Assembly (NCBI RefSeq): GCF_002736205.1
Contig: NZ_CP024091.1
Span: 3,221,555 to 3,285,554, forward strand
Source: Pedobacter ginsengisoli
GTDB taxonomy: Bacteria; Bacteroidota; Bacteroidia; Sphingobacteriales; Sphingobacteriaceae
Direction: 5' to 3'
DNA: 64,000 nt
Shown here: positions 8,770-16,778 of the stretch, one piece after another
Position numbering within the stretch: position 1 is the first letter of the stretch
Layout: each line of letters begins with the position of its first letter
Made by a program: the position numbers and the translations under genes
The notes under the pieces: generated by a model
Database searches by the model: none
What the model was told of the DNA's origin: nothing
The model's input: the letters and a program-made list of their open reading frames with translations, nothing else

Positions 8770-11700
8770 TTAAAAGGAAGCATTAATGCCAAAAACGTAA
8801 CTTTTTACCAATGGATAAAAATTATTGCCATTTAATTCAGGATCCAGGCCGGGATATTTGGTGATGGTGAACAAATTCTGCGCATCAAATGAAACCCTAA
8901 CTGTAGAAAAGATTTTTTGATTTGCCAGAAAACCTGACGGAATTGAGTAACCTAGGGTAATATTGCGCGCGCGCAGATAACTTGCATCTACATACCAGTA
9001 AGTTGATGAGTTCTGATAGGTGTTATAAGTTGCGTCATTCAATGCCGTTGGCAAGGTTCCAGCAGTGTTCATAGCAGTCCATCGCTGCTGCTCAGTTGGC
9101 ATACCATTAAAGCCAAATGCGTCCATGCCACGTTCTGTTGCCCTGCCATCACCGATTGGTGAATATTTTTTCTGTCTTGCACCGGACAAATAAATATTAA
9201 GGTCGAACCCTTTATATTTAAAAGTATTGCCAATTCCAAAATTGAATTTAGGGTCCCCATTTCCTAAGTATGTCTTATCTGCATCGGTAAGTTTTCCATC
9301 TGGTCCAACAACATTTCCATTTGCATCAAAACCATGGATATCCTTAATGATCAAGCCCCCAGGAAGCATGTTAGGCATATGTGATGGGGCAGAGCCAAAG
9401 TTTCCAGTGAACATCCCATCAGAGATATAACCAAACACTGGATTAAAAATAGCCCCTTTACCCGTAGCGATTTCATGTTTTGGCAATACTTTCAGTGCTG
9501 CAGAGGATCTTTCTACCCAATAATTTAAATAGTGAGAAAAATTAAGGTTTGTAGACCAACTGAACCCATCAGCAGAAGCCGGGCGTATGTTTTTGGATTC
9601 CAGACTAAATTCGTAGCCAGTTGATCTTGTCTTACCGGCATTTCCGTAAACTCCGCTAATGATAAATCCAGAAGGATAAGGCACAAAGGCAATCAGATTA
9701 CGAATTGTCTTATTGTAATAGTCTACTGAACCTGACACTCGGTTATTAAACAATGCAAAGTCAAGTCCGGCATTGAATTCGCCTGCTGTTTCCCAGGTCA
9801 AGTTAGGGTTGGCAGCTCTTGAAAGAACCAATCCTGAACTAATATTATTGGTACCGAAATAGCCACTTAAGCTTGAATTGTAAAGGGCAAAAGCTGCTGA
9901 TTGGAAAGAGCTGTTTCCTGTTTCACCATAACCGGCGCGAAATTTCAAAAATGAGATTGACTTAACTGAGTTCATCCAGCTTTCATCTGACAATACCCAT
10001 CCCGCGGAAACAGCAGGAAAGTACCCCCATTTCTTGTTTTCAGCAAAAATTGAAGAGCCATCCCTTCTAACAGATGCCTGAAGGGTAATATTTCCATTAT
10101 AGGTGTAAATTGCCCTCGCAAAATAAGAAGCCCATGTTGTTTGACTCTTGCTGGAACCTACTGTTGGTTTAAGTGCCTGCCCAGATTTTAAGTCATAATA
10201 AACTGTCGCATCCGAGAGGAAGTTCTGATTACCTGCATTAAAACCTTCCCAGTTGGATTGTTGATAAGTATAACCTGCAACAGCATTCAAATGGTGTTTT
10301 TCAGCAATAGATTTATCATAGTTTAAAGTATATTCATAAAGCTTGGATTGAGATTCAGATTGCGTAATTGAAGCAGATCCATTGGACTGGAGTCCATATA
10401 AAAAAGTTCTTGGAAAATAATTCGAGCGCTTGGAATTTGACTGATCATAGCTGAAGTTTGCTTTTGCCTTCAATCCGTCTACAATTTTCCATTCTCCATA
10501 GGCAGTTGTTAGCAAACGGTTCGCTTTGGTCAAATCAGTAACTGTCTCATAGGATAGTGGATTGGGGATATTGGGATAATATGGGCTAAGTGGATAGCCT
10601 CCTTTTTCATCACGTAAGGGAATATTTGGCGCCCAATAGATTGCTGCGGTAACAATACCTCCATTTTCCAGAGTACCATTTGTTATGGTATTATTTGCCA
10701 AAGAATTAGAGACAACAACATTTGCTCCAATATTGATTTTCTCCGAAAGGGAATGATCAATATTTAGCCTTCCGTTGTATCGCTTGTAATCTGTTCCAAG
10801 CAATACACCTTTTTGATCGAAGTAATTTCCTGATGCAAAATAGCGCGTCTTATTGTTGCCACCTGAAAGTGAAAGGTTATGCTGCTGGGTATATCCGGCT
10901 CTGGTGATGGCATCTGTAGCAGATTCTCCGTCAGCTACATTATCAATTTCCTGCTGCGTGTATAAAGGTTGATAAGGACTTACAGTGGATTTGTCGACTG
11001 TACCATAGAATGGAGCAATCTTATTGGCCCTGTACCATTTTTCTTCCCTAAGCATATTGCGCTGCTCCATATAATCCTTTGCTCCATATACCGGATACAT
11101 CTTGTCTACGCGCTGAACACCATAGTTTCCGCTATATTGCAGAGTAGATTTGCCATCCGAACCTTTCTTTGTCGTAACAAGAACTACACCTGCACCAGCC
11201 CTGGCGCCATAAATAGACGCTGCACTGGCATCTTTTAGAAATTGAATCGATTCTATATCGTTAGGATTGATAAAATTCAAAGGAGATTTGTCCACTCCAC
11301 CGGAACCATATTTAGATCCAACTCCTCCGCCCAACTCAGGCTGCCCTGAATTATCATTTACTGGAACTCCATCAATAACATAGAGTACCCCGGCATTGGC
11401 AAATGAAGGATTGCTTCTGATCTGCACAGAAACTCCTGCGCCCGGTTGACCGGTTGATTGGATGACCTGCACACCTGCAGCTTTGCCCTGAAGGGTTTGC
11501 TGAAAATTTGAAGCGACACTAGTATTGAGGTCTTTAGCATCTATTTTGGCAATGGCACCGGTGACATTTTTTTGTTTAATGGCGCCATAGCCGATCACCA
11601 CCACTTCTGACAATTCCTTGCTAAGACCAGTCATTTTAATCTCTATTGATTTTTGACCTTTGAAGACTAGTTCCTGAACCTGATAACTGACATGGCTAAA

Positions 11701-12249
11701 CACAATTACCTCGTTTTCTGAGACGTCCAAAGTGAATCTACCTTCACTATCTGATTGTATTGCCCTGTCGCTCCCTTTGATCTTAATGATTACCCCAGGG
11801 ATGGGGGTTCCGCTTTCATCTTTGATTTGACCTGATACGCTAGCCAGCTTTTGTACCGGCTGATCCATTGCATTATTATTTTCACCAGTTTTTTTAATCA
11901 CTACCATATTCCCTTTGATTTCATAGGTTAGCGGTTGATCCTTAAACAAGTGGACAAGGGCCTCCTCCAGGGTGACATTCTTCAAATCCAGGTTGACAGG
12001 TTGCGTGTTTTTGAGGTGTGTAGCGACGTAAAAGAATTCGTAACGACTTATTTTACGAAGGTCTTCTACCACCTTTTTAAAAGTTGCATTCTTCTCACGA
12101 ATGCTTATCTTTTGAGCTCTCGCAATCGCATTCACTTGAAGCATGATGGTAAGTAAAAGCATAGCGATTGTACGTTTGGAACAAAGCATTGGCAAGCTTG
12201 TCCGAAAGTGAAATGACAAAGCAGTCCCCTTGAGTTTAGTTAAATCCAT
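8770..12249 (-). CDS. SusC-family TonB-dependent transporter with N-terminal STN domain
   Basis: Outer-membrane beta-barrel importer for the partner SusD's ligand. About 1159 residues from the chosen ATG at 12249; an ATG 54 bp further upstream adds an implausible polar leader. After a signal sequence come an STN domain (about 45-115, containing VTLEEALVHLFKDQPLTYEI), a carboxypeptidase-regulatory-like domain (VSGQIKDESGTPIPGVIIKI), the plug beginning VVVIGYGAIKQKNVTGAI, and the barrel ending in FGINASF with a terminal aromatic. An STN domain marks transducers that signal through an anti-sigma factor, matching the fecR and ECF sigma genes directly upstream. Ligand occupancy therefore probably induces its own operon. 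Confidence 0.9.
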   Translation of the reverse strand: MDLTKLKGTALSFHFRTSLPMLCSKRTIAMLLLTIMLQVNAIARAQKISIREKNATFKKVVEDLRKISRYEFFYVATHLKNTQPVNLDLKNVTLEEALVHLFKDQPLTYEIKGNMVVIKKTGENNNAMDQPVQKLASVSGQIKDESGTPIPGVIIKIKGSDRAIQSDSEGRFTLDVSENEVIVFSHVSYQVQELVFKGQKSIEIKMTGLSKELSEVVVIGYGAIKQKNVTGAIAKIDAKDLNTSVASNFQQTLQGKAAGVQVIQSTGQPGAGVSVQIRSNPSFANAGVLYVIDGVPVNDNSGQPELGGGVGSKYGSGGVDKSPLNFINPNDIESIQFLKDASAASIYGARAGAGVVLVTTKKGSDGKSTLQYSGNYGVQRVDKMYPVYGAKDYMEQRNMLREEKWYRANKIAPFYGTVDKSTVSPYQPLYTQQEIDNVADGESATDAITRAGYTQQHNLSLSGGNNKTRYFASGNYFDQKGVLLGTDYKRYNGRLNIDHSLSEKINIGANVVVSNSLANNTITNGTLENGGIVTAAIYWAPNIPLRDEKGGYPLSPYYPNIPNPLSYETVTDLTKANRLLTTAYGEWKIVDGLKAKANFSYDQSNSKRSNYFPRTFLYGLQSNGSASITQSESQSKLYEYTLNYDKSIAEKHHLNAVAGYTYQQSNWEGFNAGNQNFLSDATVYYDLKSGQALKPTVGSSKSQTTWASYFARAIYTYNGNITLQASVRRDGSSIFAENKKWGYFPAVSAGWVLSDESWMNSVKSISFLKFRAGYGETGNSSFQSAAFALYNSSLSGYFGTNNISSGLVLSRAANPNLTWETAGEFNAGLDFALFNNRVSGSVDYYNKTIRNLIAFVPYPSGFIISGVYGNAGKTRSTGYEFSLESKNIRPASADGFSWSTNLNFSHYLNYWVERSSAALKVLPKHEIATGKGAIFNPVFGYISDGMFTGNFGSAPSHMPNMLPGGLIIKDIHGFDANGNVVGPDGKLTDADKTYLGNGDPKFNFGIGNTFKYKGFDLNIYLSGARQKKYSPIGDGRATERGMDAFGFNGMPTEQQRWTAMNTAGTLPTALNDATYNTYQNSSTYWYVDASYLRARNITLGYSIPSGFLANQKIFSTVRVSFDAQNLFTITKYPGLDPELNGNNFYPLVKSYVFGINASF

Positions 12250-12322
12250 AATTTTAGTTTGGAATAGATATTTGGTTTGTTGGTTATTCTCATCTGCAGG
12301 CATACGCCTACACGATAGGTTT

Positions 12323-12360
12323 TATACAATAAAACTTGTATAGGTTGGCAATATATTGCC
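12323..12360. promoter_or_regulatory. Two adjacent dyads upstream of the STN-SusC gene
   Basis: An inverted repeat TATACAA-N6-TTGTATA at 12323-12342 is followed by a perfect 14-bp palindrome GGCAATATATTGCC at 12347-12360. They lie about 75-110 bp before the susC start, between susC and the anti-sigma gene. Either could be an operator or part of the sigma-dependent control region. No -7 box could be assigned with certainty. Confidence 0.4.
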
Positions 12361-12421
12361 TTGGTTTAGCTTTCTAGTTTGTTTTTCTTCATCTTACTGT
12401 TCGTTTTGGTTAATAATTCGG

Positions 12422-13573
12422 TCAGAATTTTCTGACATATATTTTCTTACCTATCATCTTGAATCTTAATAGTCCTGTGCTTCCCATAATATCGAGTATT
12501 TTGGCTACAGGCATCTGTCTGGAGAAATTACCCTTCATACCATCTAAAGGGATCTCCCCCTGGTAGAATACTTCTACATCATACCATCTGGAAAGGGCCC
12601 TCATGATCTCAAACACATTATCGTTATCGAATTCAATATGTCCTTTTCTCCAAGAGACCGCTATGTCAGGATTAACTTTTAAGGATTTGATCGCTCCTTT
12701 TCGATCCAATTGAGACTGTTCGCCTGGGTGGAGCAAAAGCTTCTCATTAAGACTAATTGAGCCTTCCAGCAAAGTAGTTTTCGCCAAAGGTTCATCATGA
12801 TAGTTATTGATGTTAAAATGGGTTCCGAGAACTTTTACATCCTGTCCATTAGAATGGACGATAAACGGCTTATTAACATCCTTAGCAACCTGAAAATAAG
12901 CTTCTCCTTCAATCTCGACCCGACGTGCACGCTGTTTATGAAAACTAACCGGAAACCGGATGGAGGAAGCTGCATTTAGCCAGATCTGCGTGCCATCGGA
13001 AAGAGTAAGCTGATAATGACTTGCTTTTGAAGTAGACAAGATATTCATCGCCACTTCCTTTCGGCTGATTTTAGATTTGTAATGTGTATTTTCTTTTTCG
13101 GAATAAACGAGTGTGCTGTCAGTAGTTTTATTCACTTTCATTCCAAGGGGATCGGTAAACACTCCATCCGCTTGATCATTAAGGGTAATTCTTGTCCCAT
13201 TGGAAAGTTTAAGCGTAGCTAGATGGAATCCTGCAGGAATCTCTTCGGTAAGCTTTGCTCGGTCAACACCGTTCTGCTTGAAGAAAAATTCATTAGCAGG
13301 CATTAATAAACGAACGCAACAAAAAATAATCAGACAGGCTGCTGCAACCGCAGAATACCTATAAGTAGCTCGTAAAATTGATCTCCGCCTAATTTGACCA
13401 TTGATTTTCCTTAGCATTGTTTGCTGAGTATGCTCAAAATCGATTACAGGTGCCTGATTCCCTCTAACCTGCTGCGAATTGCACCACTGGTTGTAAATCT
13501 GTAAATCTCGGCTACTGGCACTACCTGCGGCAATACGTTCTATCACTTTAATCAATTCGTCATTACTGTTCAT
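12422..13573 (-). CDS. FecR-family anti-sigma factor
   Basis: Inner-membrane anti-sigma factor that passes the SusC STN signal to the ECF sigma factor. 383 residues from the ATG at 13573 (MNSNDELIKVIERIAAG), which starts at the usual FecR cytoplasmic helix; an ATG nine codons upstream is less likely. One membrane segment (AVAAACLIIFCCVRLL) lies near residue 80. The periplasmic part has the FecR core, HYQLTLSDGTQIWLNAASSI, then EGEAYFQVAKD and FIVHSNGQDVKVLGTHFNI. The C-terminal VAKILDIMGSTGLLRFKMIG is the usual DUF4974 domain. It lies 84 bp downstream of the sigma gene. Confidence 0.92.
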   Translation of the reverse strand: MNSNDELIKVIERIAAGSASSRDLQIYNQWCNSQQVRGNQAPVIDFEHTQQTMLRKINGQIRRRSILRATYRYSAVAAACLIIFCCVRLLMPANEFFFKQNGVDRAKLTEEIPAGFHLATLKLSNGTRITLNDQADGVFTDPLGMKVNKTTDSTLVYSEKENTHYKSKISRKEVAMNILSTSKASHYQLTLSDGTQIWLNAASSIRFPVSFHKQRARRVEIEGEAYFQVAKDVNKPFIVHSNGQDVKVLGTHFNINNYHDEPLAKTTLLEGSISLNEKLLLHPGEQSQLDRKGAIKSLKVNPDIAVSWRKGHIEFDNDNVFEIMRALSRWYDVEVFYQGEIPLDGMKGNFSRQMPVAKILDIMGSTGLLRFKMIGKKIYVRKF

Positions 13574-13657
13574 AGCTAAGCATAAGGAATGTTTAATCAA
13601 CTGCTTTTATCTTAAGAGACATGAACGTCCCTTAACCCTTAAACCATTTGAAAGTTT

Positions 13658-14215
13658 TTATAAAAAAAATATCCAGAAAGACATTTTTCCCAGATGAGTC
13701 TTTAATTTTTTCAGGGAAATGGTGATCTGGGCTTCCACAGTTTTCTCGGAAATCCCAAGCCTTGCTGCAATTTCCTTATTTGATAAATGATCCTCCCTGC
13801 TCAGCTGATAAATCTGTCTGGCTTTTGGTGGAAGCAATTGAATCCCTTCGAATATCGCCGAGCGGAGCTCCTTGATCTCAAGACTTTCCTCTTCATAGAT
13901 CGGGTCGGCTTGAAAAGTACTGGAAAGAATTTCCTCCCGGCGCTTGCTGGAAACAATCTTTCGGGTCAAATTAAATTTAGTAGCCGCTAAAAGGTAACCC
14001 CTGAGGTTTGAGATCTGAAGCTGCTGCCGATTTTCCCACAGCCATATGAAAATATTCTGAACAACATCCTCACAATCATCCGGCTCCTTCAGTATATTTA
14101 AAGCATATTGATAAAGTACTTCCGCATATCTAAAATAGATAGCATTGAAAGCAATCCTATTTCCATCTTTAAGGTACTTGATCAGTACACTATCTTCCGC
14201 TTTTCCCCAATCCAT
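13658..14215 (-). CDS. ECF-type RNA polymerase sigma factor (sigma-70 family)
   Basis: Alternative sigma factor probably directing transcription of the SusC/SusD/GH16 operon. 185 residues, normal size. Region 2 reads AFNAIYFRYAEVLYQYALNI and DCEDVVQNIFIWLWENRQQL; region 4 reads LPPKARQIYQLSREDHLSNK followed by the helix-turn-helix IAARLGISEKTVEAQI. The pairing with FecR and an STN-type SusC is the standard Bacteroidota trans-envelope circuit. Two LacI/PurR-type palindromes occur upstream, suggesting a second layer of control. Confidence 0.93.
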   Translation of the reverse strand: MDWGKAEDSVLIKYLKDGNRIAFNAIYFRYAEVLYQYALNILKEPDDCEDVVQNIFIWLWENRQQLQISNLRGYLLAATKFNLTRKIVSSKRREEILSSTFQADPIYEEESLEIKELRSAIFEGIQLLPPKARQIYQLSREDHLSNKEIAARLGISEKTVEAQITISLKKLKTHLGKMSFWIFFL

Positions 14216-14616
14216 TATTTCCTAAAATTAAACAATCCCTAGGCAGCCCATATTCAAAATAGTAAGTACTGAATCGCAAAATTCTTGTGTCTCAATTCCG
14301 AATACTCCTCAAAGAGCATTCACATCCATCCCGGTACACCTTTGCGATATTAAAAATAATAAATAAATCCTCCAAGCTGTTAAATTGCGCAAACGATTGT
14401 TTTACAGGAGCTTTTTATCATTTCGGAAAATAGCCAGGATGTTAGCAATATGACCATATTCCAGTTTTCATTCGCTTGTAGAAACAGCTAACTAATATTA
14501 AATATGTGACTATAACTCGTTATTGTATTTGTATTTATTATGGCAAAAGCTATTAATTTCATTAATGACCATCTAAAATATAAAAAGAGATATTCCTCCT
14601 CAACATAATAGTCAGC

Positions 14617-14628
14617 GCAAACGTTTGC
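14617..14628. promoter_or_regulatory. LacI/PurR-type operator palindrome
   Basis: GCAAACGTTTGC is a perfect 12-bp palindrome with the AAACGTTT core and CG centre typical of LacI-family operators. It lies about 400 bp upstream of the ECF sigma start. A degenerate relative lies near 14388-14403, about 170 bp from the sigma start. No LacI-family gene is in the window, so the binding protein would be encoded elsewhere. Confidence 0.5.
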
Positions 14629-14838
14629 CCCAAATTCTAACATCATAACAAAGATATTTATACCAGTACGGCATTACTAAAGGGAACTTCTACCTCCTTT
14701 AGGCTTCAATGATGAATCCCATGGCAAATTTAGTAATCTTCAGAAGTCGGATAAGACAGGTATAAAAACAAGGTTTGAAACCCAAATTGGAAATCACTGA
14801 CCTCCATTTGTAGGATTAAGCAGCTAAGACTATGATAG

Positions 14839-14864
14839 CCAGAAAAGCAGCACTGCTTTTCTGG
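14839..14864. terminator. Hairpin terminator, 3' of the DUF4822-like lipoprotein gene
   Basis: A 12-bp perfect stem, CCAGAAAAGCAG / CTGCTTTTCTGG, with a 2-base loop (likely opening to 4 or more). It sits 38 bp beyond the stop of the minus-strand gene at 14902. The T tract is weak on both strands, so efficiency is uncertain. Confidence 0.6.
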
Positions 14865-14901
14865 CCTTTAAAACCTATACTTTAAAAATGAGGTAGCTCA
14901 A

Positions 14902-15387
14902 CTATTTTTTAGGCTCTTTATGGTCTGTCGGTGTATGGATAATATCGAAATATACAGACTTATCGTCATTGTTAGGATAAATCCGATAGGTAAACTCTTT
15001 TTTTGTAAGCACTGTGATGTCTACGACTCTGGTGAATAAAGTTACGCCAGCATCATTCTTAGCTACTATTGTACGGGTCTTACCATCTGCCGGTACAGAC
15101 CAGTCGCCATGCATTTTTGGTGAGTCATCCAGATTATACATGGTAAAAGTACCATCGGCTTTAAAATAAGCAAAGCCAACAAAATTTGAAACATTTGGGT
15201 CTGTCAACAAAACATCATTACCCTTATTATCTTTCGCATTAGAAGTCACCCAAGGTGTACTGGCTAAAGTTTGACTGGGAGTTAATTTGGGTTCTTCCAC
15301 CACTTTATCATTATCTTTACTACAGCCAAAAGTAAGCGTGCTTCCAATAACCAATAGAAGCAACATCATGTTTTTTAATTCTTTCAT
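14902..15387 (-). CDS. DUF4822-like secreted lipoprotein
   Basis: A 161-residue lipoprotein of unknown role. The signal peptide ends at a lipobox TFGC, so it is probably anchored by Cys22. The mature part is one compact lipocalin-like domain beginning TLASTPWVTSNAKDNKGND and ending FTYRIYPNNDDKSVYFDIIH. I recognise this pattern as resembling DUF4822, a family found mostly in secreted proteins; the match is from memory. It stands alone between the sigma gene spacer and an Xre regulator, with its own promoter and terminator. Confidence 0.65.
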   Translation of the reverse strand: MKELKNMMLLLLVIGSTLTFGCSKDNDKVVEEPKLTPSQTLASTPWVTSNAKDNKGNDVLLTDPNVSNFVGFAYFKADGTFTMYNLDDSPKMHGDWSVPADGKTRTIVAKNDAGVTLFTRVVDITVLTKKEFTYRIYPNNDDKSVYFDIIHTPTDHKEPKK

Positions 15388-15935
15388 GTTTTTTATGTTT
15401 TTTTACACTACAAAACTACCACAGCCATAACTCATTATTTGTGAAGGATTTATCCGATTACTTGCAAAATTTATAAATAGTTTAATCCGGTACGTTTTAT
15501 TTATTGTTAATGTCTTTTAAGGTGAGCTTATGTACCTTTATGCAGTAATTAAGAATAACCTATTATAGCCTTCTCACTCGAGGAACTCGGAAAGAATACA
15601 ATTATACTTTCTGTTCAGGTTTCCCTAACTGTATAGGAAAAACCGTATCAGACCAAACAACAAATAAATTCAGGCAGGGGCCCATACTCAGCTTACTTAT
15701 GCTATCCCCTCTAAACTTAAAGAGTCTGCCACTGATTTGGGAAATATTCATATGGTACTTTTGATACATTACACAAAATCACAACTCATCACAAGTACTT
15801 TAAAAACAAAATAATGGCATAATATAAAAGAATATGTTACGCCGTAACTATGTTTATTTTCATATATTTCTTTCTGTAAAAGTAATCTAATGGAGCAAAT
15901 AACCAGGCCAATAGAAAGAAATTCAACTAAGATAA
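15388..15935. other. 548 bp spacer between the lipoprotein and Xre genes
   Basis: No gene was supported. A minus-strand -7 box serves the lipoprotein gene (15411-15418). A hairpin GGTTTCCCTA / TAGGAAAAACC lies at 15618-15644. An orphan plus-strand TACTTTTG box at 15756-15763, with TTTG 16 bp upstream, has no plus-strand gene for 1 kb; it could be a chance match or start a non-coding transcript antisense to the Xre gene. Confidence 0.5.
15411..15418 (-). promoter_or_regulatory. Putative -7 box for the DUF4822-like lipoprotein gene
   Basis: On the minus strand this reads TAGTTTTG, matching TAnnTTTG, 23 bp before the start codon. The -33 element is not obvious. Confidence 0.45.
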
Positions 15936-16217
15936 TCACTTTTTAATTTTCATATCCTTTCGCAAAGGTGGGTACTTTGGAATACTAAGAACGAAACTAA
16001 AAACTTCTGAAGGCTGCACTTCAAGTGCCTTACAAACAGCAATAAGGCCACTTATAGAAATGTTATTTGTCCCGCGCACAATTCTATAAACCTGACTATA
16101 ACTAAAACCAGTTCGATCTTGAATATCCTCTAGAGTAATCCTTTTATTATTTGAGATAGACCACAATTTCTCCCTTATTATCTTTAAGATAGATTTATCT
16201 ATGTATTGTTCAGCCAT
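15936..16217 (-). CDS. Xre-family helix-turn-helix regulator
   Basis: A 93-residue DNA-binding protein from the ATG at 16217 (MAEQYIDKSILKIIREKLW). The HTH reads ITLEDIQDRTGFSYSQVYRI followed by VRGTNNISISGLIAVCKALE, a typical Xre/Cro fold. A basic tail (PPLRKDMKIKK) ends it. An upstream ATG 19 codons earlier adds an unlikely hydrophobic leader. It is divergent from the SusC gene at 16779 with about 560 bp between, so it might regulate that operon, but there is no direct evidence. Confidence 0.78.
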   Translation of the reverse strand: MAEQYIDKSILKIIREKLWSISNNKRITLEDIQDRTGFSYSQVYRIVRGTNNISISGLIAVCKALEVQPSEVFSFVLSIPKYPPLRKDMKIKK

Positions 16218-16778
16218 AGACAAAAAGACCCTTTTAAATAATTTTATATTATTCCAAATTTGGAATACAATCATTTTTTCATTAAATTTGACTATAATAA
16301 AATGGTGAATAAGAAATAATTAAAAGAAAAATATCACCTAATAATAAAGGTATAATCAAGAGTCTCTCTTAGCAAATTCTGACAAGTGTAAGGAAAGAGA
16401 CAATAGATTCATGCCCATAGGAAAATATTGCATATTTTTGAATGCGCTATAGAACTATGGGCTCTATTGTAAATCCATTTCCAAGGTCGTCAGAAGCCTG
16501 CTAAGGTGGTTATAGAGCCCGCTATAGTGCATGCGTTATAGTTTTGCTTTTTTATTCCAGAGACTCATATAAAGTTCAACTAACTTAGAATAAATATGAG
16601 AACCAGAACAGCTAATCAAGGAATTTCCCGCAACATCTTTAAGCTCATTATCAGGGCACCGCAATAGTATGTCATTTCTTTTTTTGCAATGTGGGCGGGT
16701 TGTGCAGGGAGGCATAGCTCTGCCTGCTTTGCTTTTTAATTCTTTTTTCGACTAACTATTTTTCTTAAAAAACTAACA
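16218..16778. other. 561 bp divergent promoter region with a long inverted repeat
   Basis: Non-coding region between the Xre gene and the SusC operon. It contains the inverted repeat at 16459-16520. A shorter hairpin AGGCA-N6-TGCCT, followed by T-rich sequence, lies about 60 bp before the susC start and could act as a leader hairpin or weak terminator. No promoter could be fixed. Confidence 0.5.
16459..16520. repeat. Inverted repeat GGGCTCTAT / ATAGAGCCC
   Basis: A perfect 9-bp inverted repeat with 44 bp between arms, extended by matching ACTAT sequences outside each arm with a 3-bp offset on the right. The layout resembles the closing stem of a structured RNA of about 62 nt or a pair of protein-binding half-sites. 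It has no anticodon or T-loop pattern, so it is not a tRNA. Confidence 0.4.

Larger units (their letters stand above)
14216..14901. other. 686 bp spacer upstream of the sigma gene with LacI-type sites
   Basis: No gene was found here. The stretch is AT-rich. It holds a perfect LacI/PurR-type palindrome (14617-14628), a related imperfect site GCGCAAACGATTGTTT near 14388-14403 and a strong terminator hairpin (14839-14864). Confidence 0.6.

Noticed and set aside
10969..11238. Long frames antisense to SusC, SusD, GH16 and tra genes
   Set aside because: They are mirror frames of well-supported genes with no own start signals or family features.
15756..15763. Exact TACTTTTG -7 box on the plus strand
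   Set aside because: No plus-strand gene follows for about 1 kb; not called as a promoter, only noted in the spacer entry.
16459..16520. tRNA-like closing stem
   Set aside because: Arms are 9 bp and the enclosed 44 bp lacks a T-loop, anticodon stem and CCA-type end, so it is not a tRNA.
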